In this document: in pieces, positions 14,835 through 21,068 of the stretch
How the letters are laid out: every line of letters begins with the position of its first letter
Position numbering within the stretch: the first letter of the stretch is position 1
DNA from: a virus
Length of the DNA stretch: 29,673 nucleotides
Direction: 5' to 3' (one strand)
IMG/VR virus record: IMGVR_UViG_3300025771_000126
Location: 1 to 29,673 of that record
Position numbers and translations under genes: made by a program
The notes under the pieces: model-generated
What the model was told of the DNA's origin: nothing
Seen by the model: only the letters and a program-made list of their open reading frames with translations
The model's database searches: none

Positions 14835-14867
14835 TTTGCATATGTGCAAAAGAGTTTTATATCTTGC
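14835..14867 (+). promoter_or_regulatory. promoter with inverted repeat for the early operon
   Basis: TTTG (14835-14838) and TATCTTG (14860-14866) are 21 nt apart, a slightly long Bacteroidota-type promoter. The inverted repeat TTTGCA-TATG-TGCAAA (14835-14850) covers the -33 element and could be an operator. The leader to the ATG at 14890 is A-rich, and its CAACATCATGA ending resembles that of the minus-strand gene. Confidence 0.55.
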
Positions 14868-14889
14868 GCTCGTCAAAACAATCAACATC

Positions 14890-15183
14890 ATGAAAACACT
14901 ATTTGAACGGCTACGGCCAGAGCAGCGCGAACGCCTGCAAGAAATGAAGAAGGAGATGCCCTTCGTGCAGGACGGCCTCATCAAAGTACTCCAACAGAAC
15001 ACCCTCCTCATCCACGTCCCCTTCGGTGATGTGATCGACATCGTGCGATACTTGGGAGACGGGCGGCACTCCATCGGTGACGGCATTGTGGCTGTTTACA
15101 ACTGCTTTGAAGACATTGATAAAACAGGCGACGATCTGGGCCTTCAATCGGATCACAACGCTCAAACATCAACCAACACATGA
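14890..15183 (+). CDS. first gene of early operon, unknown
   Basis: This 97-residue protein begins MKTLFERLRPEQRERLQEMK, a charged amphipathic helix. It continues with a more hydrophobic strand-like stretch (TLLIHVPFGDVIDIVRYLGD) and an acidic, Ser/Thr-rich tail. No membrane segment or catalytic motif is seen. As the first gene behind the promoter at 14835 it is probably expressed early, a common place for host-takeover proteins. I do not recognise it. Its stop overlaps the next start as ATGA. Confidence 0.75.
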   Translation: MKTLFERLRPEQRERLQEMKKEMPFVQDGLIKVLQQNTLLIHVPFGDVIDIVRYLGDGRHSIGDGIVAVYNCFEDIDKTGDDLGLQSDHNAQTSTNT

Positions 15184-15695
15184 GCAACTTTTCATTCATC
15201 CCAGAGGGTCACAAGATGCCCTCGAGCAAAGGACGCTACACCAAAGTAAAAGAGGGCGAGACCCTCAAGCTCCGCGTCCTGTCTCTTCAGATTATCGACG
15301 GCTTCGTTCGGTGGTCAAACGACAACAAGCCCATCAGGTGGCGCAACGGCGAGGACGAGCCTGCGGGCTTCGACTTCCGAGAAGGCGACAAGGCCAAATA
15401 CTTCTGGGCTTTGGTCGTCTGGAACTACGAGACGGAGCAGTCTGAAGTTTGGGAGATCACACAGAAGAGCATCCTCGACTCCCTGCGCAACTACGCGACG
15501 GACGAAGATTGGGGGCATCCCAACACCTACGACCTCAAAATCTCACGCACCGGGGCAGGGCTCGAAACAAGCTACGCCCTCACCGCGCTGCCACATAAGG
15601 CAATGACGAAGAAGGTCGAGGAGGCGATGAACACCAACTTCCCGGACGTTCACGCGCTCTTCACAGGCGACGATCCCTTTCAAGCTGCGAAGTGA
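15180..15695 (+). CDS. putative single-stranded DNA-binding protein
   Basis: This 171-residue protein resembles phage SSB-like proteins: an OB-fold-like core with EGETLKLRVLSLQIIDGFVR, YFWALVVWNYETEQSEVWEI (about 77-96) and the TQKSILDSLRNYATDEDWG helix, then YDLKISRTGAGLETSYALTA. It ends with an acidic, aromatic-containing tail (ALFTGDDPFQAAK), the typical partner-recruiting tail of such proteins. SSBs coat single-stranded DNA during replication and recombination. Its place at the start of the early operon fits. The call rests on motif resemblance, and no experimentally known homologue is recalled with certainty. Confidence 0.65.
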   Translation: MSNFSFIPEGHKMPSSKGRYTKVKEGETLKLRVLSLQIIDGFVRWSNDNKPIRWRNGEDEPAGFDFREGDKAKYFWALVVWNYETEQSEVWEITQKSILDSLRNYATDEDWGHPNTYDLKISRTGAGLETSYALTALPHKAMTKKVEEAMNTNFPDVHALFTGDDPFQAAK

Positions 15696-15832
15696 TGGGG
15701 GCGAGCCGCGAGCTATTCATCAAAGAGCGGGAGGCCAATGCTTCCCGCTACGATGAGGACTACCACTATCACAAGTGGAGTCTCCAGAAACAAAAGTCAA
15801 ACAAGTCAACCAACCCAAAAAGAAAGAAATGA
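15695..15832 (+). CDS. small early protein, unknown
   Basis: A 45-residue frame starts in a TGATG overlap with the SSB-like gene and ends in an ATGA overlap with the next. It begins MGASRELFIKEREANASRYD, has a Tyr/His cluster (DEDYHYHKW) and a strongly basic tail (STNPKRKK). I have seen small SRE(L/M)FI-type proteins in the same position in Bacteroidota phages, with no known role. Overlaps on both sides are good support for translation. Confidence 0.6.
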   Translation: MGASRELFIKEREANASRYDEDYHYHKWSLQKQKSNKSTNPKRKK

Positions 15833-16251
15833 GCCAACCAAACACATACGAGGAGGTCATGGCGAACATGGTCACCGAGATCGAGGAGGGCAACGAGAGC
15901 GCGCTTCAGGCGTTCCTCTCCTTCCGCAACATCGAGAAGGTCGCGAAGGACTGCATGAAGCAGATCGAGCACCTCGCTCTGGAGGAGCTATCCGACCACA
16001 ACGGAATGCTCGAGCAGGGCGACATCGTTATCGAATCACGCAGCAGCGCAGGGCGGTGGAAGTTCACCGACGACGCTCACGCGGCACTCAAGCAGCAACT
16101 CAAGGATGCGGAGGAACTGCGCAAGCAAGCGCACAAGCTCCATCTGAAGGGCAGCGAGGTGATCGACCCAGAGACGGGCGAGATCGTGCCGCCTGCGGAC
16201 TACACCCCCGGCAAGGAGACCATCTTCATCTCTAAAGCACGGAAGTCATGA
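15829..16251 (+). CDS. early protein, helical, unknown (possibly Gam/Gp157-like by pattern)
   Basis: This 140-residue protein is mainly helical in its first half (EEVMANMVTEIEEGNESALQ, then IEKVAKDCMKQIEHLALEEL). A compact strand region (IVIESRSSAGRWKFTDD) and a second coiled helix (ALKQQLKDAEELRKQAHKLH) follow. It ends with a turn-rich tail, DPETGEIVPPADYTPGKETI. The helix-strand-helix pattern resembles Gam-like or Gp157-like phage proteins, but the match is weak, so I leave function open. It is coupled by ATGA overlaps on both sides. Confidence 0.75.
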   Translation: MSQPNTYEEVMANMVTEIEEGNESALQAFLSFRNIEKVAKDCMKQIEHLALEELSDHNGMLEQGDIVIESRSSAGRWKFTDDAHAALKQQLKDAEELRKQAHKLHLKGSEVIDPETGEIVPPADYTPGKETIFISKARKS

Positions 16252-16463
16252 TCAGGCGTTCACTCATGTCCAAGCTCTCGGACACCGACCGCCAGAAGGT
16301 GGAGAAGAGCGAGAACAGCACCATCGTGCTCCCTGCCCTGCGCACCCACTCCTTCGCCATGCACCTGACCATCCTCGAGGCAGTCATGGTGTGGCAGATC
16401 ATCAAGGGCGGCAACGTGCGCTTCGACTTTGTTGAATTCGCAAACCTATTTGAAACGCCATGA
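16248..16463 (+). CDS. small early protein, unknown
   Basis: This 71-residue protein starts in an ATGA overlap. It has a basic start (MIRRSLMSKLSDTDRQKVEK), then PALRTHSFAMHLTILEAVMV and a short acidic-aromatic end. It is soluble, with no recognised motif. A second in-frame ATG (MSKLSD) six codons downstream could also be the start. The overlap with the upstream stop favours the first. Confidence 0.6.
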   Translation: MIRRSLMSKLSDTDRQKVEKSENSTIVLPALRTHSFAMHLTILEAVMVWQIIKGGNVRFDFVEFANLFETP

Positions 16464-16576
16464 TACAGCCGATCCTTTTAACCATCGCCCTGTGCTCTGT
16501 GATCTTCTTCTTCTGCAAGGAGGTCAGAAGCACCATCACCGAAATCAATCAACACCTAAACAACAACAACCAATGA
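16460..16576 (+). CDS. small single-span membrane peptide
   Basis: A 38-residue frame overlaps the preceding stop as ATGA and the following start as ATGA. Residues about 3-19 form one hydrophobic segment (QPILLTIALCSVIFFFC), followed by a charged helix and an Asn-rich end. Both overlaps and the clear membrane segment support a real gene. Possible roles include superinfection immunity or membrane anchoring of early complexes. Nothing in the sequence decides between them. Confidence 0.55.
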   Translation: MIQPILLTIALCSVIFFFCKEVRSTITEINQHLNNNNQ

Positions 16577-17385
16577 ACACACAGACCAGTTTCACCGACT
16601 ACTTGAACAGCTTTACAGGTAAGTCTAAAGAGAAGCCAACGACGCAAGACCATCAAGTCGTGGCGCAGGTAGTTCAGACCAAAGACTACCAACAATTCAA
16701 CAAGGCGGCAGGCAACCGCGACGTGATACAGCTCCACGTTGAACGACTCAAGACATCAATGGAGGAGGAGTACCTCATGAGCCCCATCATCGTGAACGAG
16801 AAGATGGAGATCATCGACGGGCAGCACCGCTTCGAGGCAGCGCGACAGCTTGACCTTCCGATTCGATTCATAAAGGTCAGAGGCTACGCCTTGAGCCAGA
16901 TGCAGCAGATGAACGCTAACCAAAAAGACTGGGGAATCATGGATCACATACAAGCTCACGCAGAAATGGGGAATGAAAATTTCAAGCAGTTGATAATGTT
17001 TATTGAAAAACATCGGAAAGAGAAGCCTTTAAGGGTAATTCTTCACGCTTATGGAATGAATGGAAACACAAGAAAAACACTTCTTGAAAGCGGAAACTAT
17101 AAGTATGACATAAAGAAAGAGGCTCAAGCTGAGAGACTGTTGGACGCGATAAATGAAATACAGCCCTACTACAAAGGCGCGCACAGGATTGCTTTCATTG
17201 GTGCTATAAGGAAACTAATGAAGCATGACGTCTTTAATTTAGCCCTCTTTATTGACAAGCTGAGCAAGTTTAGCAGCATGATGGTGGACTGTACAACCGT
17301 AGACAACTACATCGACTTGATCGAGCACATCTACAACTACAAGAGCCGCAACAAGGTCTCCTTTAAATACCTCTCCGATGATTGA
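16573..17385 (+). CDS. ParB-like (ParB/Srx-fold) protein
   Basis: This 270-residue protein has a ParB-like N-terminal domain at about 45-115: NRDVIQLHVERLKTSMEEEY, then SPIIVNEKMEIIDGQHRFEA (key D-G-Q-H-R at 82-86) and the MNANQKDW segment. ParB-like folds can bind CTP or act as nucleases, and many phages carry them in early regions. The C-terminal half is helical and includes KEKPLRVILHAYGMNGNTRK, with no clear helix-turn-helix. The DNA from about 16930 to 17290 is AT-richer than both ends of the gene, suggesting that the C-terminal domain was exchanged. The start is in an ATGA overlap, and the stop overlaps the next gene by 8 nt. Confidence 0.78.
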   Translation: MNTQTSFTDYLNSFTGKSKEKPTTQDHQVVAQVVQTKDYQQFNKAAGNRDVIQLHVERLKTSMEEEYLMSPIIVNEKMEIIDGQHRFEAARQLDLPIRFIKVRGYALSQMQQMNANQKDWGIMDHIQAHAEMGNENFKQLIMFIEKHRKEKPLRVILHAYGMNGNTRKTLLESGNYKYDIKKEAQAERLLDAINEIQPYYKGAHRIAFIGAIRKLMKHDVFNLALFIDKLSKFSSMMVDCTTVDNYIDLIEHIYNYKSRNKVSFKYLSDD

Positions 17386-17815
17386 AATCAGACAAAAAGC
17401 CGAGCGCAAGTTCTGCAACATCGGAGGCCTCTGGTACATCTTCCGGAAGCTCCTCTTCGCCCGCGAGGTGGAGGTGCTGATCTACTTCCCCGACGATATG
17501 AAGAACGCGCACATGAGCGATATCAGAGCGAGAAAATACAAGCCCATCCTCGGCTTTAAGGGGATGGGAAGGAGTCAGGACATCTGCTTCAGGGCAACCT
17601 CCGAGGGGCGCATCTTCGAAACAGCCAAAACCTACGAAGACGACCGAGGGCGATTGTTGGGCGTGCAGGAGCTCAAGGCGAGCGCATCGAATGAAATCCC
17701 CGTCAAGGCGTACATGATGAGCCGCAGGCGGGGGGAGTGGCTTCCGATCCTCCCGCTGCACCCATACCCGAGCAATTCTTTCCGGTATCGCGTGGCGATC
17801 AGGCGCGTCAGGTAG
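17378..17815 (+). CDS. early operon end gene, unknown
   Basis: This 145-residue, very basic protein starts MIEIRQKAERKFCNIGGLWY and contains a strand-rich core (REVEVLIYFPDDMKNAHMSD, then KPILGFKGMGRSQDICFRAT). It ends in an Arg-rich stretch (RYRVAIRRVR). The charge suggests nucleic acid binding. I do not recognise a family. It is the last gene before the leader RNA; the -7 box of that RNA begins at the base after its TAG stop. Confidence 0.7.
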   Translation: MIEIRQKAERKFCNIGGLWYIFRKLLFAREVEVLIYFPDDMKNAHMSDIRARKYKPILGFKGMGRSQDICFRATSEGRIFETAKTYEDDRGRLLGVQELKASASNEIPVKAYMMSRRRGEWLPILPLHPYPSNSFRYRVAIRRVR

Positions 17816-17823
17816 TATCTTTG
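17816..17823 (+). promoter_or_regulatory. consensus -7 box driving the leader RNA
   Basis: TATCTTTG matches the Bacteroidota -7 consensus TAnnTTTG exactly. It lies directly behind the stop codon of the previous gene and about 70 nt upstream of the terminator hairpin. No -33 TTTG is visible. Confidence 0.6.
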
Positions 17824-17915
17824 AGGTGTTGGATGCCGCACACATCCATGACGAAAACAAGATTGAACCCATTGGGGGGAGGCGTGCGGGCCGAACCCTG
17901 ATGGGTTTTTTATTT
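17824..17915 (+). ncRNA. candidate structured leader RNA with attenuator
   Basis: This intergenic stretch of about 90 nt begins behind a consensus -7 box and ends in an intrinsic terminator 8 nt before the next start codon. A hairpin GGATG/CATCC (17831-17835 with 17843-17847) has the loop CCGCACA. Six loop bases (17836-17841) are complementary to GTGCGG at 17884-17889, which would form a pseudoknot. AACCCAT (17866-17872) is a perfect complement of ATGGGTT (17901-17907), which is also the 3' arm of the terminator, so two pairings compete. I do not recognise a known riboswitch or RNA family. It could be a ligand- or protein-sensing leader for the DUF6291 replication operon, or a free small RNA. 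Confidence 0.55.
17893..17915 (+). terminator. intrinsic terminator / attenuator before DUF6291 gene
   Basis: The stem AACCC/GGGTT (17894-17898 with 17903-17907) has the loop TGAT. The 3' arm merges into a T-rich tract to 17915. The stem is short (5 bp), which fits a conditional terminator. Confidence 0.65.
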
Positions 17916-17922
17916 GAATGAA

Positions 17923-18564
17923 ATGGCACAAGGAAAAAAGTCCTTTGTCCTGTACGCTGACCAGAGGGCGGTGTTCGACAAGATGGACGATGAACAAGCA
18001 GGCAAGCTGATCAAGCACATCTTCAGCTTCGTGAATGACGAAGACCCGGAGGGGGACTTCATCACCGAGCTCGGATTCGCTGCGATCAAGGCGCAACTCA
18101 AGCGCGACCTCGAAAAATGGAGGGAAACCAGAGAGAAGCGAGTGCAAGCAGGAGCAAAGGGAGGGAAGCAAAAGCAAGCAAATGCTACCAAAAGCAAGCA
18201 AAGCCAAGCAAACGTAGCTGTAAATGGTAATGTAAATGTCAATGTAAATGAGAATGTAAAGAAGAAAAACCCCCCTTACCCCCCAAAGGGGGAAGAGGTT
18301 GAGGTGATCCTTCCATTCCAAACAGATGTTTTTACAAGCCAGTGGCAGCTCTGGAAGCAGTATCGCAAACAGCAGCACCGCTTCACATACAAATCCCCCG
18401 CCTCGGAGCAGGCAGCACTCACCGAGCTCGGCAAGATGTCGGGCAGTCAGGAGAAGAAAGCCATCGCCATCCTCCACCATACGATGGCGCACGGGTGGAG
18501 GGGCTTCGTCGAACCAAAGCCAGAGGAGAACAGCACCAAAATGATTAATGTTGCAGATATATGA
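17923..18564 (+). CDS. DUF6291-type phage replication protein
   Basis: This 213-residue protein has the DUF6291 N-terminal pattern: KKSFVLYADQRAVFDKMDDE, QAGKLIKHIFSFVNDEDPEG, then IKAQLKRDLEKWRETREKR. A low-complexity linker (about residues 82-118, with KSKQSQAN and NVNVNVNENV repeats) leads to a C-terminal domain with HRFTYKSPASEQAALTEL and HHTMAHGWRGF. In Bacteroidota phages this protein takes the place of a replication initiator, comparable in layout to lambda O, but its biochemistry is unknown to me. I chose the ATG at 17923 (MAQGKKSF), which lies 8 nt after the terminator. The DNA of the linker contains direct repeats that could act as iterons. Confidence 0.75.
   Translation: MAQGKKSFVLYADQRAVFDKMDDEQAGKLIKHIFSFVNDEDPEGDFITELGFAAIKAQLKRDLEKWRETREKRVQAGAKGGKQKQANATKSKQSQANVAVNGNVNVNVNENVKKKNPPYPPKGEEVEVILPFQTDVFTSQWQLWKQYRKQQHRFTYKSPASEQAALTELGKMSGSQEKKAIAILHHTMAHGWRGFVEPKPEENSTKMINVADI
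18170..18262 (+). repeat. direct repeats inside the DUF6291 gene (possible iterons)
   Basis: AAAAGCAAGCAAA occurs at 18170-18182 and again at 18190-18202, exactly 20 nt apart. A partial third copy (CCAAGCAAA) begins at 18204. An AT-rich run of AATGTAAATG-type units follows (about 18219-18260), and then a CCCCC-AAA-GGGGG hairpin (18280-18292). The repeats also encode a low-complexity linker, so they may reflect protein rather than DNA function. Confidence 0.5.
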
Positions 18565-19292
18565 ACCAACTCGCACCACTCACCGCTGACATCGTAGCGG
18601 CAAAACAAGGGCAGCAGATGAGCTCCCTGAACGATGACGACCTCGGGGCGTTCCTGCGCGATGAGGTGAAGAAGGCACTCAACCGACTGGGGAGAAAACA
18701 GATCGACCCCGACGTTCTGAAGATAGCAGTCGAGGACATCGCCAACGACCTCCGCACGAAGTACCGCATCCTCACGATCGAGGAGGTGAGCATCGCCTTC
18801 CGGGAGGGAGCGCGAAGAAACGAGGAGCATCTCTTCAGCTCTCGCACCCTCGCCCAATGGCTCGAGACCTACATGAAGGAGATCAGGGTGAAGGCGTTCG
18901 ACCATAGCATCAAGCCAAAGAAGGCACTCCCGCAGGAGACATTCGACAGGGAGGAGTTCATCATGAAAGCCTTCGACCGCTTCAATATTGGGGGCGGGCT
19001 GTATGGGGCTGAACGCCTGTACCACCACCTCGAGAAGATGGGCAAGATCAACATGACCACCATCGAGAAGTGGCAGGCATTGAAGGACACGATCGACAAG
19101 GAGATGGACGACACGGCCAACTGCATCAGCAACCCAGTGCTCCGCAATTCAGCACGCAAGCGGATGGACGAGCTCAAGGCCGCGAAGATCGAGCCGACGA
19201 AGGCCGAGGAGTGGATCAGGGTGGCAACTATGCGCCACATCGTGGAGAGCTACTTTCGCAAGTGCTACCTTTCAAAAGTTTCTCCAGTATGA
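18561..19292 (+). CDS. phage replication-module protein, unknown
   Basis: This 243-residue helical protein starts in an ATGA overlap with DUF6291. The middle block IANDLRTKYRILTIEEVSIA, FREGARRNEE and SSRTLAQWLETYMKE follows a pattern that I recall after DUF6291 genes in related phages. There it resembles helicase-loader or primosome accessory proteins in length and layout. No Walker motif is present, so it is not an ATPase. The C-terminal half is coiled and charged. A loader or adaptor for a host helicase would make sense, since the phage encodes no helicase of its own, but that is inference. Confidence 0.65.
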   Translation: MNQLAPLTADIVAAKQGQQMSSLNDDDLGAFLRDEVKKALNRLGRKQIDPDVLKIAVEDIANDLRTKYRILTIEEVSIAFREGARRNEEHLFSSRTLAQWLETYMKEIRVKAFDHSIKPKKALPQETFDREEFIMKAFDRFNIGGGLYGAERLYHHLEKMGKINMTTIEKWQALKDTIDKEMDDTANCISNPVLRNSARKRMDELKAAKIEPTKAEEWIRVATMRHIVESYFRKCYLSKVSPV

Positions 19293-19897
19293 TCAACCTC
19301 AACCTCGGCGACTGCATGGAAGCTATGTCCAAGATGGAAGATAACGCTTATGACCTTGCTATTGTCGATCCTCCGTATGGAATTGGAGAAGATGGGGGGA
19401 GAGCAAGAACAAGAGGCAGTAAAAAAACTAATGGAACAAAAAAAGGGTGGGATAATAATAGACCCGAAAAGCCATATTTTGACGAGCTCAGGCGTGTGTC
19501 TAAAGATCAAATAATATGGGGCGGTAATTATTTTGCTGATTTATTACCAGCTTCAAGGTGTTGGCTTTATTGGCAAAAAAATATGGGTGGAGACTTTGCT
19601 GATGGCGAACTGGCTTGGACTTCTTTTGATAAAGTATTGAAACAGTACACAAAAAGAAGCGAAACATTTAATAGAATACACCCCACCCAAAAACCCGTGG
19701 CCCTCTACAAGTGGCTCTTAAAGAACTACGCAAAGGAGGGAGACAAGATTCTCGACACGCACCTCGGCAGCGGAAGCATCGCCATCGCCTGCCACGACGG
19801 AGGCTTCGCCCTCGATGCGTGGGAGATTGATGCTGAATACCACAAGGCAGCGACCGAACGATTCAACACCCACATCAAACAGCTCCGACTCTTATGA
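19289..19897 (+). CDS. DNA methyltransferase, DPPY type (N6-adenine or N4-cytosine)
   Basis: This 202-residue protein begins MINLNLGDCMEAMSKM and carries the catalytic DPPY at 27-30. HPTQKP (131-136) and the AdoMet-binding DTHLGSGSIAIA (156-167) lie near the C-terminus, the beta-class order of amino-methyltransferases. It transfers a methyl group to the exocyclic amine of adenine (most likely) or cytosine. There is no linked endonuclease of a restriction system, so it is probably an orphan enzyme protecting phage DNA. The DNA from about 19340 to 19690, covering the target-recognition region, is strikingly AT-rich, with GC-rich ends. This suggests replacement of the specificity region. The start overlaps the upstream stop as ATGA. 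Confidence 0.88.
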   Translation: MINLNLGDCMEAMSKMEDNAYDLAIVDPPYGIGEDGGRARTRGSKKTNGTKKGWDNNRPEKPYFDELRRVSKDQIIWGGNYFADLLPASRCWLYWQKNMGGDFADGELAWTSFDKVLKQYTKRSETFNRIHPTQKPVALYKWLLKNYAKEGDKILDTHLGSGSIAIACHDGGFALDAWEIDAEYHKAATERFNTHIKQLRLL

Positions 19898-20256
19898 AAC
19901 AAGATGAAAGCCGCCTTCAGATGGCCTGCGTGAAATGGTTTCGGATGCAATACCCGCAGCACCGCAAGCTTCTCTTCTCCGTCCCAAACGGAGGCTTTCG
20001 CAACATCGCCACAGCGAAGCGCATGAAGCTCGAGGGCGTGGTGGCAGGAGTATCCGACCTCATCCTCCTGATCCCCTCGCACGACTTCCACGGCCTGTGC
20101 ATCGAGATGAAGACACCCAAAGGCAGGCAGACCGACCATCAGAAGGCATGGCAGACCCATGTCGAGCAGCATGGCTATATTTACGCCCTCGCCAGATCGG
20201 TCGAGGAGTTTCAGAACATTGTCAGCGATTACCTAAACCAACACACGAAAGCATGA
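19894..20256 (+). CDS. VRR-NUC domain nuclease
   Basis: This 120-residue protein consists of a stand-alone VRR-NUC domain, a branch of the PD-(D/E)xK nuclease fold. Visible features are LLFSVPNGGFRN (27-38), GVVAGVSDLILLIP (48-61) with Asp55, and the catalytic CIEMKTPKGRQTDHQKAW with Glu71 and Lys73. Phage VRR-NUC proteins are thought to cut branched DNA such as flaps or junctions, helping replication or packaging. It is coupled by ATGA overlaps to the methyltransferase and to the DnaA-like gene. Confidence 0.88.
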   Translation: MKQDESRLQMACVKWFRMQYPQHRKLLFSVPNGGFRNIATAKRMKLEGVVAGVSDLILLIPSHDFHGLCIEMKTPKGRQTDHQKAWQTHVEQHGYIYALARSVEEFQNIVSDYLNQHTKA

Positions 20257-20681
20257 ACATCAGCGAGAAATTCACAGACAAGCAGCTCTTTCACTTCGCC
20301 CTCCGGGTCAAGTGCGAGCAGGATGACATCCCGCCCGAGGAGGTGGTGATGAAGACGCGCAAGAGGCACATCGTCGAGGCGCGGATGATGATCAGCAAGC
20401 TCCTCCTGAAGGAAGGGCTCACGCTCTCCGAGATCGCCCGCTTCCTGAACAAAGACCACGCGACCATCATCCACTACCGCAATTTGCACGACGACCTGAT
20501 GAAGACGGACGCGAAGTACAAGTTCAAGTTCGACAAGCTCGTCAGCGCGTTCAGGTATGAGATGGTCACAGGCGACGCGCAGCAATGGCGCGACTTCGTG
20601 GACAAGGCGAACGAGGCATACGACGAGCACGGGTGGGGCGTGGAGATGCTCCAGTTCCTCTACGAGATGAAGAAGGCATAA
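20253..20681 (+). CDS. DnaA domain IV-like DNA-binding protein without AAA+ domain
   Basis: This 142-residue protein contains the DnaA C-terminal DNA-binding signature. It has a basic helix KRHIVEARMMISKLLLKEGL (38-57), a helix-turn-helix LSEIARFLNKDHATIIHYRN (58-77) with the DnaA hallmark DH-x-T-(I/V)-x-H. No Walker A or AAA+ region is present, so it can bind DnaA boxes but not hydrolyse ATP. It could recruit host DnaA to the phage origin or compete with it at oriC. A single perfect DnaA box exists at 5281. The remaining C-terminal part is helical. It is coupled to the nuclease gene by an ATGA overlap. Confidence 0.82.
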   Translation: MNISEKFTDKQLFHFALRVKCEQDDIPPEEVVMKTRKRHIVEARMMISKLLLKEGLTLSEIARFLNKDHATIIHYRNLHDDLMKTDAKYKFKFDKLVSAFRYEMVTGDAQQWRDFVDKANEAYDEHGWGVEMLQFLYEMKKA

Positions 20682-21068
20682 ATGGCAACCTTCGAGAACG
20701 AGCGACCCGTCGGCAAGCGTCTGGACTTCTACGCAAGGGAGGAGGCCAACAAGATGCAGGCTTACCTCATCTGCGCGAAGACCGCCCGAAAGTTTTGGAA
20801 GATGTTCACACCCGAGGAGTACAAGATCAGGCGCATCGCCAACTCGGGCGCACCTGTCTCGTTTGAGGAGTTTAAGGAGCACGTTCGCTCCCGAATTGAT
20901 AACTTTGAGCTCTCAAGGGTGCACCACCTCCACGACCTCATCGAAGAGGGCAAGAAGGTCGAAGCCATTGATTACTTTTTCACATCAAGAAAAGCATGGA
21001 TAACAAATCAGCCGGACTCGGAGATTCGATCGAAAAGTTCACAGAGGCAACGGGGATCAAGCAAGTGA
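20682..21068 (+). CDS. unknown protein with long overlap into the next gene
   Basis: This 128-residue protein starts at the base after the DnaA-like stop. It is helical and charged (MQAYLICAKTARKFWKMFTP, then EEYKIRRIANSGAPVSFEEF and SRVHHLHDLIEEGKKVEAID). The last 24 residues are encoded within the start of the next gene (73-nt overlap) and look compositionally different, rich in Ser, Arg and Gln. Either the overlap is real or a frameshift removed an earlier stop. I do not recognise the family. Confidence 0.65.
   Translation: MATFENERPVGKRLDFYAREEANKMQAYLICAKTARKFWKMFTPEEYKIRRIANSGAPVSFEEFKEHVRSRIDNFELSRVHHLHDLIEEGKKVEAIDYFFTSRKAWITNQPDSEIRSKSSQRQRGSSK

Noticed and set aside
18219-18260. 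AATGTAAATG repeat considered as a CRISPR-like or satellite array
   Set aside because: Units are short and contiguous without spacers, and they encode an Asn-Val linker. Kept only as a possible origin element.
17632-18579. A 315-residue minus-strand frame crossing the leader RNA and DUF6291 gene
   Set aside because: It spans two good plus-strand genes and the intergenic terminator. Its hydrophobic Tyr/Ile stretch is simply the mirror of the AATGTAAATG repeat.
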